In this document: positions 19,524 through 30,190 of the stretch, in pieces
Numbering within the stretch: position 1 is the stretch's first letter
How the letters are laid out: each line of letters begins with the position of its first letter
Assembly: GCA_963575745.1 (NCBI GenBank)
Contig: CAUYUJ010016285.1
Coordinates: 1 to 37,500 of the forward strand
Length of the DNA stretch: 37,500 nucleotides
From: Prorocentrum cordatum
Taxonomy: Eukaryota > Sar > Dinophyceae > Prorocentrales > Prorocentraceae
Direction: 5' to 3'
Notes under the pieces: generated by a model
Databases searched by the model: none
Told to the model about the DNA's origin: nothing
The model's input: only the letters and a program-made list of their open reading frames with translations
Position numbers and translations under genes: made by a program

Positions 19524-21770
19524 TCAGCGCGCCTCGGGCAAGATCTTTTGCAACAGTGTAACGTAGAATGTTGGTCCCGCGTGCACGCTTTTCGCAGCTG
19601 TCCCCATGACTCGGTTCTCCTGCTCGTCCGCATATGTCCAATAAAAAAAGGGGTTGCCCTGGGTACTTGCTCTTTTGGCAAGGTCCCAGGCCGCGTGAAA
19701 CTTATACGTTTCGTGGCCGCCCCACGCCTTCCACTCGCGCAGAGCTGTCACGATGTGGTTCTGGAGCTGTGAGAGAGCAACTGGCGGCATTATGCGGGGC
19801 GACCGTTTCATGGCGACTTCCATATCCACGAGCGCCGAAACTACGCGGCGAAGGTGCCGATGGCCTGCGCCGAGAAAGCGCCAATTCTCATCCGCTAAAA
19901 TCCGAATGAAAGGCATCAGTCTCCGCGTTTGTGCAGCTTTCGCCTTCAGGCGGGGGCGCACGCCGCCAGCATTTAGCTGGTTGTACTTTAAACGGTTGAT
20001 TATTGAATGCTTGCCGCGCGGCATACGGCGCATTCTATAATGCGCCTTGAGGCGCCTGCGCAAATGAACCATGTTATCGACCCGCCGCCGCTCCACAGTG
20101 GGTGATGGGGGCCCCCAAGCACGCCTTTTGACGATAATGGGAATGGAGATCGAGGGCAGTACGTCGGATGAGGAGCAATGACCAGAGGATCTCAGAAGAG
20201 AGAGGAGCAGGTAGGTTGCGAACTCGGCATGCGTGCGGGCCCCCGTTCTTCAGCAGATTGCGCAAAATTTGCGTCAATTAGTTTCAGCATGACCTCACCA
20301 GCAACATATTGGCTGATGCCGAGGTCGAAAACGTGCATACAATCGAGGTGAAGACAATCGACACTAAACCCTCTGATGGTGAACAGCGGGCTCCAGAATT
20401 TAATGTTGGAAGTGTTTGCAGCGTTGAAAAACGTGAGCCAGCCTGGCATATCCACGCCAATGGACCCACCTGTGCCCACGAGGGCGTGCCAATCAAGTAG
20501 GCTTTCGTCGCAAATGACGATCCACCCCACGGGCAAATGAAGTTCTGGAAACGGCCTTACCAGCGCAAAACCACCATATTTGCGCGAAAGCTCCATGCAC
20601 CTTAGAAGCCTGCGCAGCTGGGCACGACTTTGCACGTACCTTTTGGTCACGCACGCCCCGAGGTCATCATTAAAATCGCTACGCTGGCGGGGGCGCCAAG
20701 GGCAGAGGGCCAACGTGCGGGCAAAATTAAACATATCAGCGCGGGATGCGCTGCAACAAAAACATGGGTGCTGAACGCGCGTCCAATTTGTAAAACCGAA
20801 ACAAGAAACATATTCTAACAAGTCTGCGCGATACTCCACGAGAGCGCCATATTTCCCGAAGGGGAGGCCGCGGTGGAGCTCGCGAAGCTCTTGGGAAAAA
20901 GGCTTTTGGTTGTGGTCCAGGGACGGAAACGTGCCAGCGGCGAGCGCCGAGAATGACCAGGCGATCACCTTTTGTATTACTTGCATCGTGCACCACCCTT
21001 TGCACGAGCACTGGCAAAGGTCAGATTTTTTAACAGTGCAAATCAAATGTCGTTTTCTGTTGGGATCCACAGCCGAACTCCAATACCAGCAAATAAATGA
21101 ATCTGTTTTCGAGAACGGAACTCCGTCTGAGTATAGCGTGAGAGGAACGGTGTCTGCGTGTCCTCTTTCTAAAACAACAGGGTGCGAAGCATACGTCCCA
21201 GGCAAATCATTAATATCAACAGTGTTGAAATCTGCAGGACGTTGCTCCAGCAGCTCGAAAAACCTCTCGCGTGGTAAGCTGATGGGGAAATCTTTATTCA
21301 AGTATCTCGATTCCGTATGTTTGCTCCACATGGGAACGGCGCACGTGTAAAATGATGCAGCACGTCTCTCACCCAGTGCATGCCTAATGTGCTCAGCATA
21401 ATGCCCACGACCCGGAGCGCGGGCTAAGTCTTCAAGGCCAGTGCCCCCTGCAAAACCGCTGGGGTGTTCGCATCTTCCAAATGCAAGGGGAGGGGTGAAA
21501 AGGAAGTGCGCAGGGGAGAGGGGGGATGAGTGGAGGACAGCGATGAGGGAGGAGACAGGGAGAACATAAAGAGATAGAGAGAGAGAGAGAGGAAATAAAA
21601 AGAAGGAGGTGGGGGATGGAAGATGCTATACTCCACGGGGCTGGCCTGCATGAGTGACGTGGTGCGCTAGAATGCACGCGTCAGTGGCCGTCCAGAGGCC
21701 ACGGCGGTACCTGTCCACCACGTACTCTCGGAGGCCAGATCCGTTGCTTCGGCGGTTCAAACACAGGGCC
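19524..21770 (-). pseudogene. Transposase-like gene of a dinoflagellate type, two exons, frameshifted
   Basis: Exon a (21646-21770) encodes a segment with LREYVVDRYRRGLWTATDAC. Its end, TGCAG|GC, joins TTTTGCAG|GG at 21447 in phase. Exon b runs from 21447 in the frame with LYSDGVPFSKTDSF, KSDLCQCSCKGWC and WSFSALAAG, which recall repeated dinoflagellate proteins. It includes CFCC and HLDCMHVFDLGISQYVAGEV; the Asp-x-Met-His…Leu-Gly pattern resembles the acidic motif of Plavaka/CACTA-type DDE transposases. Near 20237, in a run of G and C, the frame shifts by one and continues open to the TGA at 19524, with a tail containing YKFHAAWDL and FFYWTYADE. At least one more exon should lie upstream, because exon a starts with a split codon. 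The family assignment is inference. No terminal inverted repeats were recognised. Confidence 0.6.
21448..21645 (-). other. Intron of the transposase-like gene
   Basis: 198 bp, GC donor (TGCAG|GCC) and AG acceptor (TTTTGCAG|GG), with TGCAGG repeated at both ends. Pyrimidine-rich on the coding strand, including a CT run near 21580. It opens on an in-frame stop shortly after the donor. Confidence 0.55.
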
Positions 21771-21844
21771 CTGACAGACGGGATCTAGACGGGATTTAAG
21801 ACCTCATTCGAGGGGAAGGTCACCTTACCGTCCCTTCCTACAAA

Positions 21845-22020
21845 CAGGTTTACATGTGTATACGCACACGTATGTATAGATGTATGTACATACATTTGTA
21901 CATACATACATGTGTATATATATAGATATATATATATATACATAATCATGTATACGTATATACATATATGTGTATACAGACATACATACACACATACATA
22001 CATACATACACTCGTATACA
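21845..22020. repeat. ATAC/TATA/ACAT simple repeat
   Basis: Alternating purine-pyrimidine tract of ACATAC, TATATA and CATACATA. No coding potential. Confidence 0.9.
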
Positions 22021-22094
22021 AACCACATCCCTCGGACCAGGGCCCTGTGGTTCAACCGCCGACGTGCCCTGGCCTGCAGTACCAGGATCGCCAC

Positions 22095-22215
22095 CCCCAC
22101 TGCCTCCAGCGCCCACACCAGGAGCGCGACGCGCACTGCCTCCAGCGCCCACACCGGGGCTGCCTCCAGCGCCCACACCAGGAGCGCGACCAGCACTGCC
22201 TCCAGCGCCCGCGCG
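22095..22215. repeat. GC-rich minisatellite, units beginning CTGCCTCCAGCGCCC
   Basis: Four to five imperfect copies of a 24-36 bp unit built from TGCCTCCAGCGCCCACACC and GGAGCGCGAC. Confidence 0.85.
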
Positions 22216-22274
22216 ACCCCCTCCACCTCCAGCGCCGGTGGAGAGCAGGGCTGCAGCGGCGCGGGCTGACATGT

Positions 22275-22420
22275 GTGAACAACGACAACGTATCGTTTGA
22301 AACCGAAGCGCTTACGGACAAACCCAGTGAAACCGAACGCTTGAAGTGAACAACCACAACGTATTGTTTGAAACCGAACGCTTCAAGTGAACAGCCACAA
22401 CTTATTGTTTGAAACCATGG
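22275..22420. repeat. 41-bp tandem repeat
   Basis: Three copies starting with GTGAACAAC or GTGAACAGC (22275, 22346, 22387) containing GTATTGTTTGAAACCGAACG, plus a partial copy at about 22327. The last two are exactly 41 bp apart. Confidence 0.85.
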
Positions 22421-22510
22421 TATCCTATCAGTTCTAGCGTCGATGGCCCCAGGACGCGCGCAGTGACGATGCAAGTCCCTTGAACTCCCCTAGCTGGAAC
22501 TTGTCCCCAC

Positions 22511-22770
22511 CTGGTCAGCAAAAGCAAGGATGCACAGGTACGCATTGGAACAGCACACATCTTCAAGATGCAGCATGATTGCATTTGACGATGGATGTGG
22601 CGAGGTGTTCAATGATGTCTCTCCCCCCTCCTCCATGCGCCCCCAGCTCCCAGGGAGGTGTCACCAAACGTTGTTGACCCTGGGACCCCTCTCAAAAACA
22701 GAATTGGCTCCTCCACTCCACGCCTCCATAATATGATGTGCGTATGTCCACTGGCATCCCTTCTCGCCCC
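22511..22770 (-). pseudogene. Possible exon fragments, unrecognised
   Basis: Two stretches on the minus strand read like protein. One (about 22511-22621) contains SSNAIMLHLEDVCC and ends at CAG|GTGGGG, a good donor. The other (about 22669-22770) contains WTYAHHIMEAWSGG and ends in TGA. I could not join them to each other or to the transposase-like gene in phase. They may be fragments of a decayed gene, or chance. Confidence 0.25.
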
Positions 22771-23083
22771 TCGTTAGTAGAACTGGGGATGGGTGATCAG
22801 CAACACTTGGAGTGCCCGCGCGAGCGTATTCGGGACGACCCACGTAGCACCATTAACGAACTCAGTGCAGAGCATTCTGCAAGGATGCCTGCACCAGTAC
22901 GGGAGGTGAAGGAAGGAGCGTCAGGGGGTCGGGCGGGAATGGTTGGATGGGGATCGGGCGGGCGAGATGATGCTCCACCAGCTGAGTGCCACGCCCTCCT
23001 CAGACAATCAAGCTGGGAGGGTACTTGCAACCAGGGCGTGTAAACACTACGCGTGGAGGTACACTAAACTTGGAAGGAGGAGA

Positions 23084-23225
23084 ATGATGATGATGGTGAT
23101 GATGATGATGATGATGATGCTGATGATGATGATGATGATGATGATGATGAGGAGGAGGAGGAGGAGGAGGAGGAGGAGGACGAGGAGGAGGAGGAGGAGG
23201 AGGAGGATGAAGAAGAAGAGGGGGG
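23084..23225. repeat. (GAT)n then (GAG)n triplet tract
   Basis: ATG/GAT triplets grading into GAGGAG and GAAGAA. The surrounding stretch 22771-24081 holds no convincing gene. Confidence 0.95.
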
Positions 23226-23375
23226 TAATGTGGCGGAGGAAGACGACTGAAGAAGGGCATGAGGAGGAGACGTGCAATTCTCGAGAACGCGTCGCTTATT
23301 TCGAGCGATGCACGGCGAGCCCCTCCTCGCCTTGCTCGAGCTGTAACGTCGCGCACGTCGCGCGCCAGCAAACTA

Positions 23376-23389
23376 GGACCGATCGGTCC
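23376..23389. repeat. 14-bp perfect palindrome
   Basis: GGACCGATCGGTCC, self-complementary, in a GC-rich patch next to the repeated CCAGGGTCAGAGACGG motif. Confidence 0.8.
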
Positions 23390-23496
23390 GAAACGTCGGC
23401 CTTCGCATGGCCTCGGCCGAACGAGGAAGGGCACCAGGGTCAGAGACGGCCTCGGGCTCTGGGCATGGCCTCGGGCCCCCAAACGAAGAAAAGGTT

Positions 23497-23563
23497 CCAG
23501 GGTCAGAGACGGGCCCGCGCATATGGGGGGGTACCCCCCATCCGCGGGCCCGTCTCTGACTGG
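23497..23563. repeat. 67-nt hairpin with GC-rich arms
   Basis: A 17-bp perfect outer stem (23503-23519 with 23543-23559) and an 8-bp inner stem ATGGGGGG/CCCCCCAT around a GTA loop. CCAG and CTGG extend the base of the stem with two unpaired G. The left arm contains CCAGGGTCAGAGACGG, which also occurs at 23434-23449 without a partner arm. Confidence 0.85.
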
Positions 23564-24081
23564 GACAAGGGGCGTTGAAATGTTTAGGCGCCCACCCTTC
23601 AGAATGGCCGAGAAACATGGCCGATGAGCCCCTCGAGGGCTCCCTTACTATCGAGAGGAGGTCTGATCACTCGATCACTGCCCTCGAAGATATCACCCTC
23701 ATCTGGAGCTCCTTCCGTCACCCCTCCTTCCGTCACCCCCCCGCCGATTGTTTCATCATTCTCTCTTCCTTTACGGTGATACCGGATCCTCCCTCCTCTC
23801 GAATTTGTGCTCGGGTCGGGGGGTGGATCACGGCGGTGCGATCTGCGCGTTGGCCGCGGCGACGGACTGCTGGACAGGGAGGATCATCTGGTAGAAGCTG
23901 TTCGCCTGGAGTCCCCGCTCCCTCTCACGATCCCCTCGACCGTTGCACCCATGGAGGGATCAACGGGATAGGCGATCACGAGTGGGAGGATCTGTCAATA
24001 TTGCGTCTTCCGTTGCTTCATCCTCTTCCTGTTCCTCCTCCTCCTCCTCCTCCTCCACTCCCTCCTCATCATTCTCCCTCT

Positions 24082-27000
24082 TCACCCGCTGATGGCCTTT
24101 GTGATGGCAGCGACGCACTCGTTGTAGTTCATGTCGGCCTCGGACGACCTGGAAAGAGAGCGATGCGAGACCAATCCGTCATCACTTGGGCCTCGGGGAC
24201 CAGGCGATGAGGGGATTGTGCTGGGAGAAGTTGTGACGAGGAAGAGGACGAGGTGGAGGGGAGGAGGCGGAGAGGGAGGAGGAAGACGAGGAGGAGGAGG
24301 ATTGATGCGACCGACCTGTTCTGCACATGGTAGACCAACGCATCCTTCGCAAACTCCAGCGCGGCGACATTCTCCTCGAGCTGCACGTGCCACGGCTGCA
24401 ACCAGGGCATCTCGGACACCTCCGCCCTCGATATTAGTCGAGTTCGTCCTCATCTTCTCGTCCTCTTTCCTCCAATCCTCGTCCTCGTGCTCCTCCTCGC
24501 CATCCTCCCCCCTCATTTTTCATCCTGCTGTTGCTCATCGAGTTCTCCTCTCTCCTCTCGCCTGCTCCAGTCGTCCTTCCCAACCTCGTTCGTGCATTCG
24601 CCTCCTCATTCATGATCATTCCCACTCCTAGTCCTCCGCTACCTCGACTGCAGCTGCAGTGTTCCTCGTCAGAGGGCCAAGCATCCCTCCAGTTGGCTGG
24701 AACGGGACCCGTGGTCGGCCGTCTGCATCATCATCATCAGCAGCAACATCAACAACATCATTGACATCATCATCGTCTTGATCATCATCATCATCATCAT
24801 CGTCATCATCAGCATCATCATCATCATCATCATCATCAACAACATCATCATCATCAACACCAGCATCATCAGTAGCATCGTCATCATCATCATCATCATA
24901 ATCAGCATACTCAACAACATTATCAGCATAAACTCAAGTGGAGTAGTAATGCGACTCACAATCATAATGCTAGTCATCATCACCATCACCATGAACCTTG
25001 CCATCATCAGCATCATCAGCATCATCTCACCACTCACCACCATCAGCTTCACCATCAGCCACAGCAGCACCATCATCATCAACACCTCCTCCTCCCACCT
25101 TCCAGCCAGACAGCAGCGCGTGGAGGTGGGTAGCAGCCCCCAGGTTCGTGGCCACGCTGGTGCCGATCTGGATGGATCCTGCTGTCGAGGGCGTCGCTGC
25201 TGCTCCAGGCTCGTCCTGGGCTTGGGGAATAGGATACTCAAGACTTCTCCATCTCCCTAATCATGGGGATGGAGGGTTGATTATCATATTCTCCTCGAGG
25301 TATTCCCACCCTCATCGCATCATCCTCCGCATCTCGTATCACGCTCCTCCTTCTCGTACCCCCCTCCTTATGTCACAACTCCTCCTCCTCCTCCTCCTCC
25401 TCCTCAGTATCCTCCTTCCTCTTGCTCATCTCGTCCCCTTCCTGGCACCCTGGAAAATCCGTAGCGTCCTGATCCATGTATCCTACCTCCTCCTACCCCC
25501 ACCTCCTTGACAGCCTACCCATCTGAACATTATGGCATCATATTTGTATCATCTATGTTTTCCCTCAGCGTCCTCATCATCAGTGTAGCTGCTGTAGGAG
25601 TCGTCATCGTCCGAACCGCTGTCCAGGGCCTCCGCCAGAAGCGAGGAATCGGGGATGGATGAGCTCGGAGAGGAGGTTGGAGGACGAGGACCTCGAACAG
25701 GACAGATGCACGCAAGTCACGGGAATATTGTTATTCGAGGTTCTCGTCCTCCGTCCTCCACTTCGAAGCTAATCCATTTCGATCCCTCCCTCCCGTCTGG
25801 CCTGCGAGCAGCGACCAGCAAGGTCGCGCCTGACGGGCTCCACCGGCTGCTGGTCGCTGGTCAAGCTGGTCTGCAGCCTCTGGCCGTGGTTGGTGGAGAC
25901 CCGCTCGAGTCTTCAACTCGCTTGAAGACCTCCTCACCGTGCTGCCTGTCCACCTGGGCTGCCCCTTCTCCTGCTCATCCTCGTCCTTATTCAGGGCTGG
26001 ATTTTCATCTGAGTGGTTTTTTTTTTTTTTTTTGACAATTCCAGGGCCTGGCAAATCGAGGGCACAACTACGAAACACATAAATCTTGTTTAGGTCAAAT
26101 CACCCTCAGCCTGGATACACGTATTTGTTAGAATCCTCATCTTCTCTCGGTCTCTTCCTCCTCCTCCTCTTCCTCCTCCTCCTCCTCCTCCTCCTCCTCT
26201 CTCCTCCTCCTCCTCCTCCCCCTCCCCCTCCTCCTCCTCCTCCTCCTCCCCCTCCTCTCCCTCCTCATCTAGCTTCTCTGTTCCCCCATCATCCTTATCC
26301 TCATCCTGCCCACCTTCACGTGTCCACGGCACGCCCTGCAGGTAGCGATGATAGCTTCGGCGCGCGCCACGGCCCTGTATAGGCTCGATGTTTACTCCCT
26401 GCACTCGGGCTGCTGAATTAAGGAACGATGGATAAGGAACGAGACCCCTAGGACTAACAACGCTTGCGAGGGTATCATGGAGCAGACATGGAAGGACCTG
26501 AGGAACATCGAGTACCCTCCGAACCCAAACTGTTCCTTTTTTCAGCGTATTGTCTGTAGGCGAGTCCCCCATCCTCCCATTGATCATCAGTCGATCTTCT
26601 CGTGGATCCCCTCATCGATCATCCAATCGATCTCGCCTCCTCACTCCCTCCTTCCTCCTCTCATCAAATCCTCCCATCGGCAATCCATCGATCTCACTCG
26701 TAGGTCCTTCAATCGATCCTCATATTCCCACCTTTCCTCACCGATGTCATCTCCCCTCCTTAGATCATTCTAGCCTGGCACCCCTCTTCCATCATCACTC
26801 CATCCTTCGGCGCCCCCTTCAAGCAAACAAGAAAAACAACGATTCCTCACAGACATGGGGCAGTCGGGCAAGGCTGCGTTGTAACTGAAACTCACCAGCA
26901 GCTCGTCTTTCGTGTACCATTTGTCCTCGTGGCCGCTGCTCCTGAGCCTCTCCTCGTACTCCTGCTTCTCGACTTGCACGAAGTCGAAGTTGCCTATCGC

Positions 27001-28362
27001 TCATGCTATATGTTCACTATCGTCATCCTTCTTCCTCCTCATCTTCTTCCTCATGCTTATTTATCCTCATCGTTTTTTTTTTCGACCACTCATCCTCATC
27101 ATCGACGTCTTTATCTTCTTCCCCTCACCCTCCTCCGCACCATGTTCATATTCATCTTCCTCATCCTTCTCCGTCAGGTAGCTCCTTCTCGGGTCCGATC
27201 ATTTGGTACAGTGCAGTTTTTTAATGCATGCTCTGCGTGCGGATCATGTATAAAAAAATGCAGGGTTTAGTACTAAAACCAACGATGAGCCCATGCATGA
27301 ATTTATGCATAGCATTAAAACCTGCCATGTAATGTTGTCCCTTCCTCCTCATACCCTCCTTCCTCAGAGCCCTCTCGTCGAGCCTGTCTCCTGCCAGCGC
27401 CGCAGCCAGTGGTCCTTTCTGTCCTGGCTGAGTTTCTTGAACTCATCGTGCAGCTCCTTATTGGTCTTCTTTGCGTGGTACCTGGGGTGATGATATCCTC
27501 CTTCCCCCCCTCGTTCCCCATCCCTCCTTCGATCCTCATCCCCCCATTCTTCTCTTCGATCCTCATCCCCTCATTTCTTTCCTCATCCTCATCCCTCCAT
27601 TCTTCCCCTCGGTCCTCGTGCCTCGAATGTCCATCACTCCTCCTTCGATCCTCATGTCCTCATCATTCATCAATTCATCCTCTCCTTTTTTGTTCAACCT
27701 GGTTTGTCATCCTTTCCTCGCCTCCTCATTCGCTCCGTTACCTCATCCCTCCTTCCCACCTGCTCAGAACAAGTACAACATTCCTCCTTCCCGCCACATG
27801 TTCCCTTCATTCCCACCTGCTCCTTTCCTTCCCACGTGTTCCCACCTATTCCTCATTCCCACCTGCTCATAAGTCATTAAAGCACAGGGCGCCGTAAACG
27901 CTGCAGCGCGTTTTCGTGCTCTGTGTTCGCCTCCCTGGCCCGCTTCAGCTTCTCCTTGTTCGGCGCCGCTGCAGCCGCCGCCTTCGCCTCCGATAGGGCG
28001 CGGCGCATGCATCCTCATCGCCTCCTGGGCCCTCTAGCTCCCGAGCTCAGGGAGACGAAATCTATACATATCCACTGTTCCCTGGACATGGCGCGCCATG
28101 TATATGCGCATATATATACACACGCATATATATGCAGCTGTGCATAGGTATGCATATATCCTGGGTCCAGAATGGGCCTGACCAGGGTACCAGTATATGT
28201 ATAGATTTCGTCGCCCGATCGGGCGTCGACTTCGGCACGAGTGCAACCCGAGTTGCACGCGTACCGAAGTCGACGCGCGGTGATCGAGGACCCCTCCGGA
28301 CTCGAGCGGGGCAGTTCTGGACAGGAGGCCTTCTGGTCAGCATTCTTGCGCTTCGGGGGCAT
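24082..28362 (-). CDS. Multi-exon gene, unrecognised protein of about 315 aa (MPPKRK start)
   Basis: Exons in transcript order: 28330-28362, 27899-27987, 27384-27481, 26896-26993, 26314-26398, 25830-25945, 25573-25663, 25099-25215, 24643-24696, 24316-24419, 24082-24148. The start MPPKRKNADQK is lysine-rich and nuclear-signal-like. A charged, helical part follows (NKEKLKRAREANTEHENALQ, then HAKKTNKELHDEFKKL and RKDHWLRRWQET), a likely coiled coil. Later exons carry FDFVQVEKQEYEERL, an acidic Ser/Asp tract (SGSDDDDSYSSYTDDE), and a C-terminal part with MPWLQPWHVQLEENVAALEF ending at TGA. Phases close at every junction except exon 2/3 (irregular site) and within exon 6, where one extra base shifts frame. 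Donors are GT, GC or GA; acceptors are AG. GC at third positions is high. I do not recognise the family. The exon islands and their order are well supported; exact edges less so. Confidence 0.62.
24420..24642 (-). other. Intron 9 of the MPPKRK gene, with a branch-site-like CTAAT
   Basis: GAG|GTAGCG donor and GGAG|GTGTCC acceptor share GAGGT. Purine-rich on the coding strand, with ACTAATAT about 20 bases before the acceptor resembling a branch site. Confidence 0.5.
24697..25098 (-). repeat. Intron 8 of the MPPKRK gene, dominated by ATC/CAT triplets
   Basis: Between GAAG|GTGGGA and TTCCAG|CCA. From about 24727 to 25075 it is almost wholly CAT/ATC triplets on the plus strand. An alternative acceptor at 24722 (GCAG|ACGG) would lengthen exon 9 but break phase. 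Confidence 0.75.
25830..25945 (-). CDS. Exon 6 of the MPPKRK gene, with an apparent one-base excess
   Basis: Acceptor ACAG|GC at 25945 is in phase with exon 5 and opens STVRRSSSELK. From about 25910 the strongly GC3-biased frame is instead LERVSTNHGQRLQTSLTS…, ending at GTCAG|GC (25830), which joins exon 7 in phase. The exon length (116) is one more than the phases allow. This is either an assembly or sequencing error near 25904-25914 or a real disabling mutation. Confidence 0.5.
26155..26268. repeat. (CTC)n tract in intron 5 of the MPPKRK gene
   Basis: CTC triplets with CCC interruptions on the plus strand (GAG on the coding strand), just downstream of the exon 5 donor AAG|GTGGGC. Confidence 0.95.
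28090..28200. repeat. TATATG-rich stretch in intron 1
   Basis: Several CATATATG-type steps between exon 1 and exon 2 of the MPPKRK gene, followed at about 28205-28275 by an inverted repeat CGACTTCGG…CCGAAGTCG centred on GTTGCA. Confidence 0.6.
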
Positions 28363-28479
28363 GGCGCCAGCGCGGCGCCTCACCTGTTGCCCAAATGCGC
28401 GGGCCGCGCTGGTTCGAAGCGGCAGTGCATACATATATGGTACCACCGTACGTGCGCGTGGTGGTGGCGGGTCGTGGTG

Positions 28480-28580
28480 GCGGCGGTGGTGGTGGGTGGG
28501 TGGTGGTTGTGGTGGTGGTGGTGGTGGTGGCGACGTGGTGATGGTGCTTGTAGGTGTTGGCGGTGGTGGTGGTTGGTGTG
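28480..28580. repeat. (GGT)n tract upstream of the MPPKRK gene
   Basis: GTGGTGG-rich plus strand, (ACC)n on the gene's sense strand, about 120 bp upstream of the ATG. May lie in the 5' region. Confidence 0.85.
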
Positions 28581-28738
28581 TCGCGTAGGTTGCGAGGCTG
28601 CTGCAGTTGGGTTTGATGGGTGCAATCGCGGGGGCTGGGGGCGGTGTGTGCGGGGTCCTTGGACGATCTGGGGGGCGGCCAGGGCGGCCGCGCGGGGGCG
28701 GGGAGGTGATGGGGCACATGCGCGCGCGCGATGGAAGA

Positions 28739-29610
28739 AACATGAAAACACATGAAAACACATGAAAGCACAGTAAATGAAAAAGCATGAAAAAAAACAC
28801 GAAAGAAACATGAAAAAAAACATGAAAACATGAAAAACATGAAAAAAAACATGAAAAAAACACGAACATGCAAAACCATGAAAAAAAACATAAAAGAAAC
28901 ATGAAAAAAAAACATGAAACCCATGAGAACCCATGAAAAAACATAAAAAAACATGAACATGAAAAAACATGGAAAAAACATGAGAAACATGAAAAAAACA
29001 TGAAACACATGAAAGAACATGAAAAAACATGAAAAAAACATGACGCTGGAAAAAAACATGAAAAACATGAAAGAAACATGAAAACACATGAAAGCATGAA
29101 AAAACATGAAAAAACATTAAAAAACGTGAACATGAAAAACCATGAAAAAAACATGAAAGAAACATGATAAAAAACATGAAACACATGAAAAAACATGAAA
29201 AAACATGAAAGCACATGACGCGGGAAACAACATGAAAAAACATGAAAGAAACATAAAAAAACATGAAAACATGAAGAAACATGAAAAACATGAAAAAAAC
29301 ATGAACATGAAAAAAACATTGAAAAAAACATGAAAGAAACATGAAAAAAACATGAAACACATGAAAAAACATGAAAAAACATGACGCGGGAAAAAATACA
29401 TGAAAAAGCATGAAAGAAACATGAAAAAAAAACATGAAAACATGAAAAAACATGAAACAACATGAAAAAAAACATGACGCTGAAAAAACATGCAAAAAAA
29501 AAAAACATGAAACAACATGAACAAACATGAGAACACATGAAAAAAAAACATGACAATGAAAAAACATGGAAAAAAACATGAAAAAAAACATGAAAAAAAA
29601 AACATGAAAC
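28739..29610. repeat. CATGAAAAA satellite-like array
   Basis: About 870 bp of ACATGAAA(A)n units of 8-14 bp. A diagnostic variant, CATGACGC(T/G)G, recurs at about 29038, 29213, 29381 and 29472, and the intervening pattern of variant units also repeats, so a higher-order period of about 170 bp overlies the short unit. No gene seen; apparent long frames here are translations of the repeat. Confidence 0.9.
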
Positions 29611-30093
29611 CACCACCGCCCGCCCGAAACCCGCAACGCACCCGCGTCTCCCAACTGTCGACGCACCCCCGCCAACGCACCTTTGCCGAAAGCCCGCTAA
29701 TCCGCCGCCACCGAACCCCCGACGCCCCCCCCACGACCAACGCGCCCCCGCCGATCGCCCCGTATACGCCCGCCCGATGATCACCCCGCCGCCACCGAAC
29801 CTCCAGACCGCTTCCAAACGCAGCGCAATCGAGCGCGGCTGGGAAATCCTCAGCGATCGAGCCGCGCGAGCGCTTGAGCCCGACTATAATCCCCGTGCCC
29901 CAACCATAACGCAACACCTCACACCCCAAAGTGTCCACTTCCGAACGCAGTGGTCGATCAGCGCGGCTGGAAATCCGCAGGTCGATCGATGCATGTATGC
30001 AGCGGTCCTCTCCGGAGCCCAGCACAATCATGTGCACCTGGCGGCGGGGGGCAGGGGGGGGGGGAGCGCGCGCGTGCGGGCACGCGTCCGTGC
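29611..30093. other. GC-rich spacer with dispersed short repeats
   Basis: No convincing gene. It contains GAGCGCGGCTGG or close variants at about 29831 and 29957, repeated at 30762, and TCCACTTCCGAACGCAG at about 29936, repeated at about 30677. Confidence 0.5.
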
Positions 30094-30099
30094 ATCATG

Positions 30100-30190
30100 T
30101 GGTGGTGGTGGTGGTGGTGGTGGTGGTGGTGGTGGTGGTGGTGGTAGTGGTGGTGGTGGTGGTGGTGGTGTGGTGGTGGTGGTGGTGTGT
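30100..30190. repeat. (GGT)n microsatellite
   Basis: About 90 bases of GGT triplets on the plus strand with two interruptions. The stretch 30191-30900 after it shows no gene I can support. Confidence 0.95.

Noticed and set aside
22738-22930. Plus-strand frame with MGDQQHLECPRERI ending near GAG|GTGAAGG
   Set aside because: Short, opposite in strand to both gene models, no acceptor or partner exon found; the minus strand reads about as well.
28380-29817. Long Phe/His/Val/Met-rich frames over the CATGAAA array
   Set aside because: They are translations of the repeat on the minus strand, open only because the unit lacks stops in those frames; no domain and no conserved composition.
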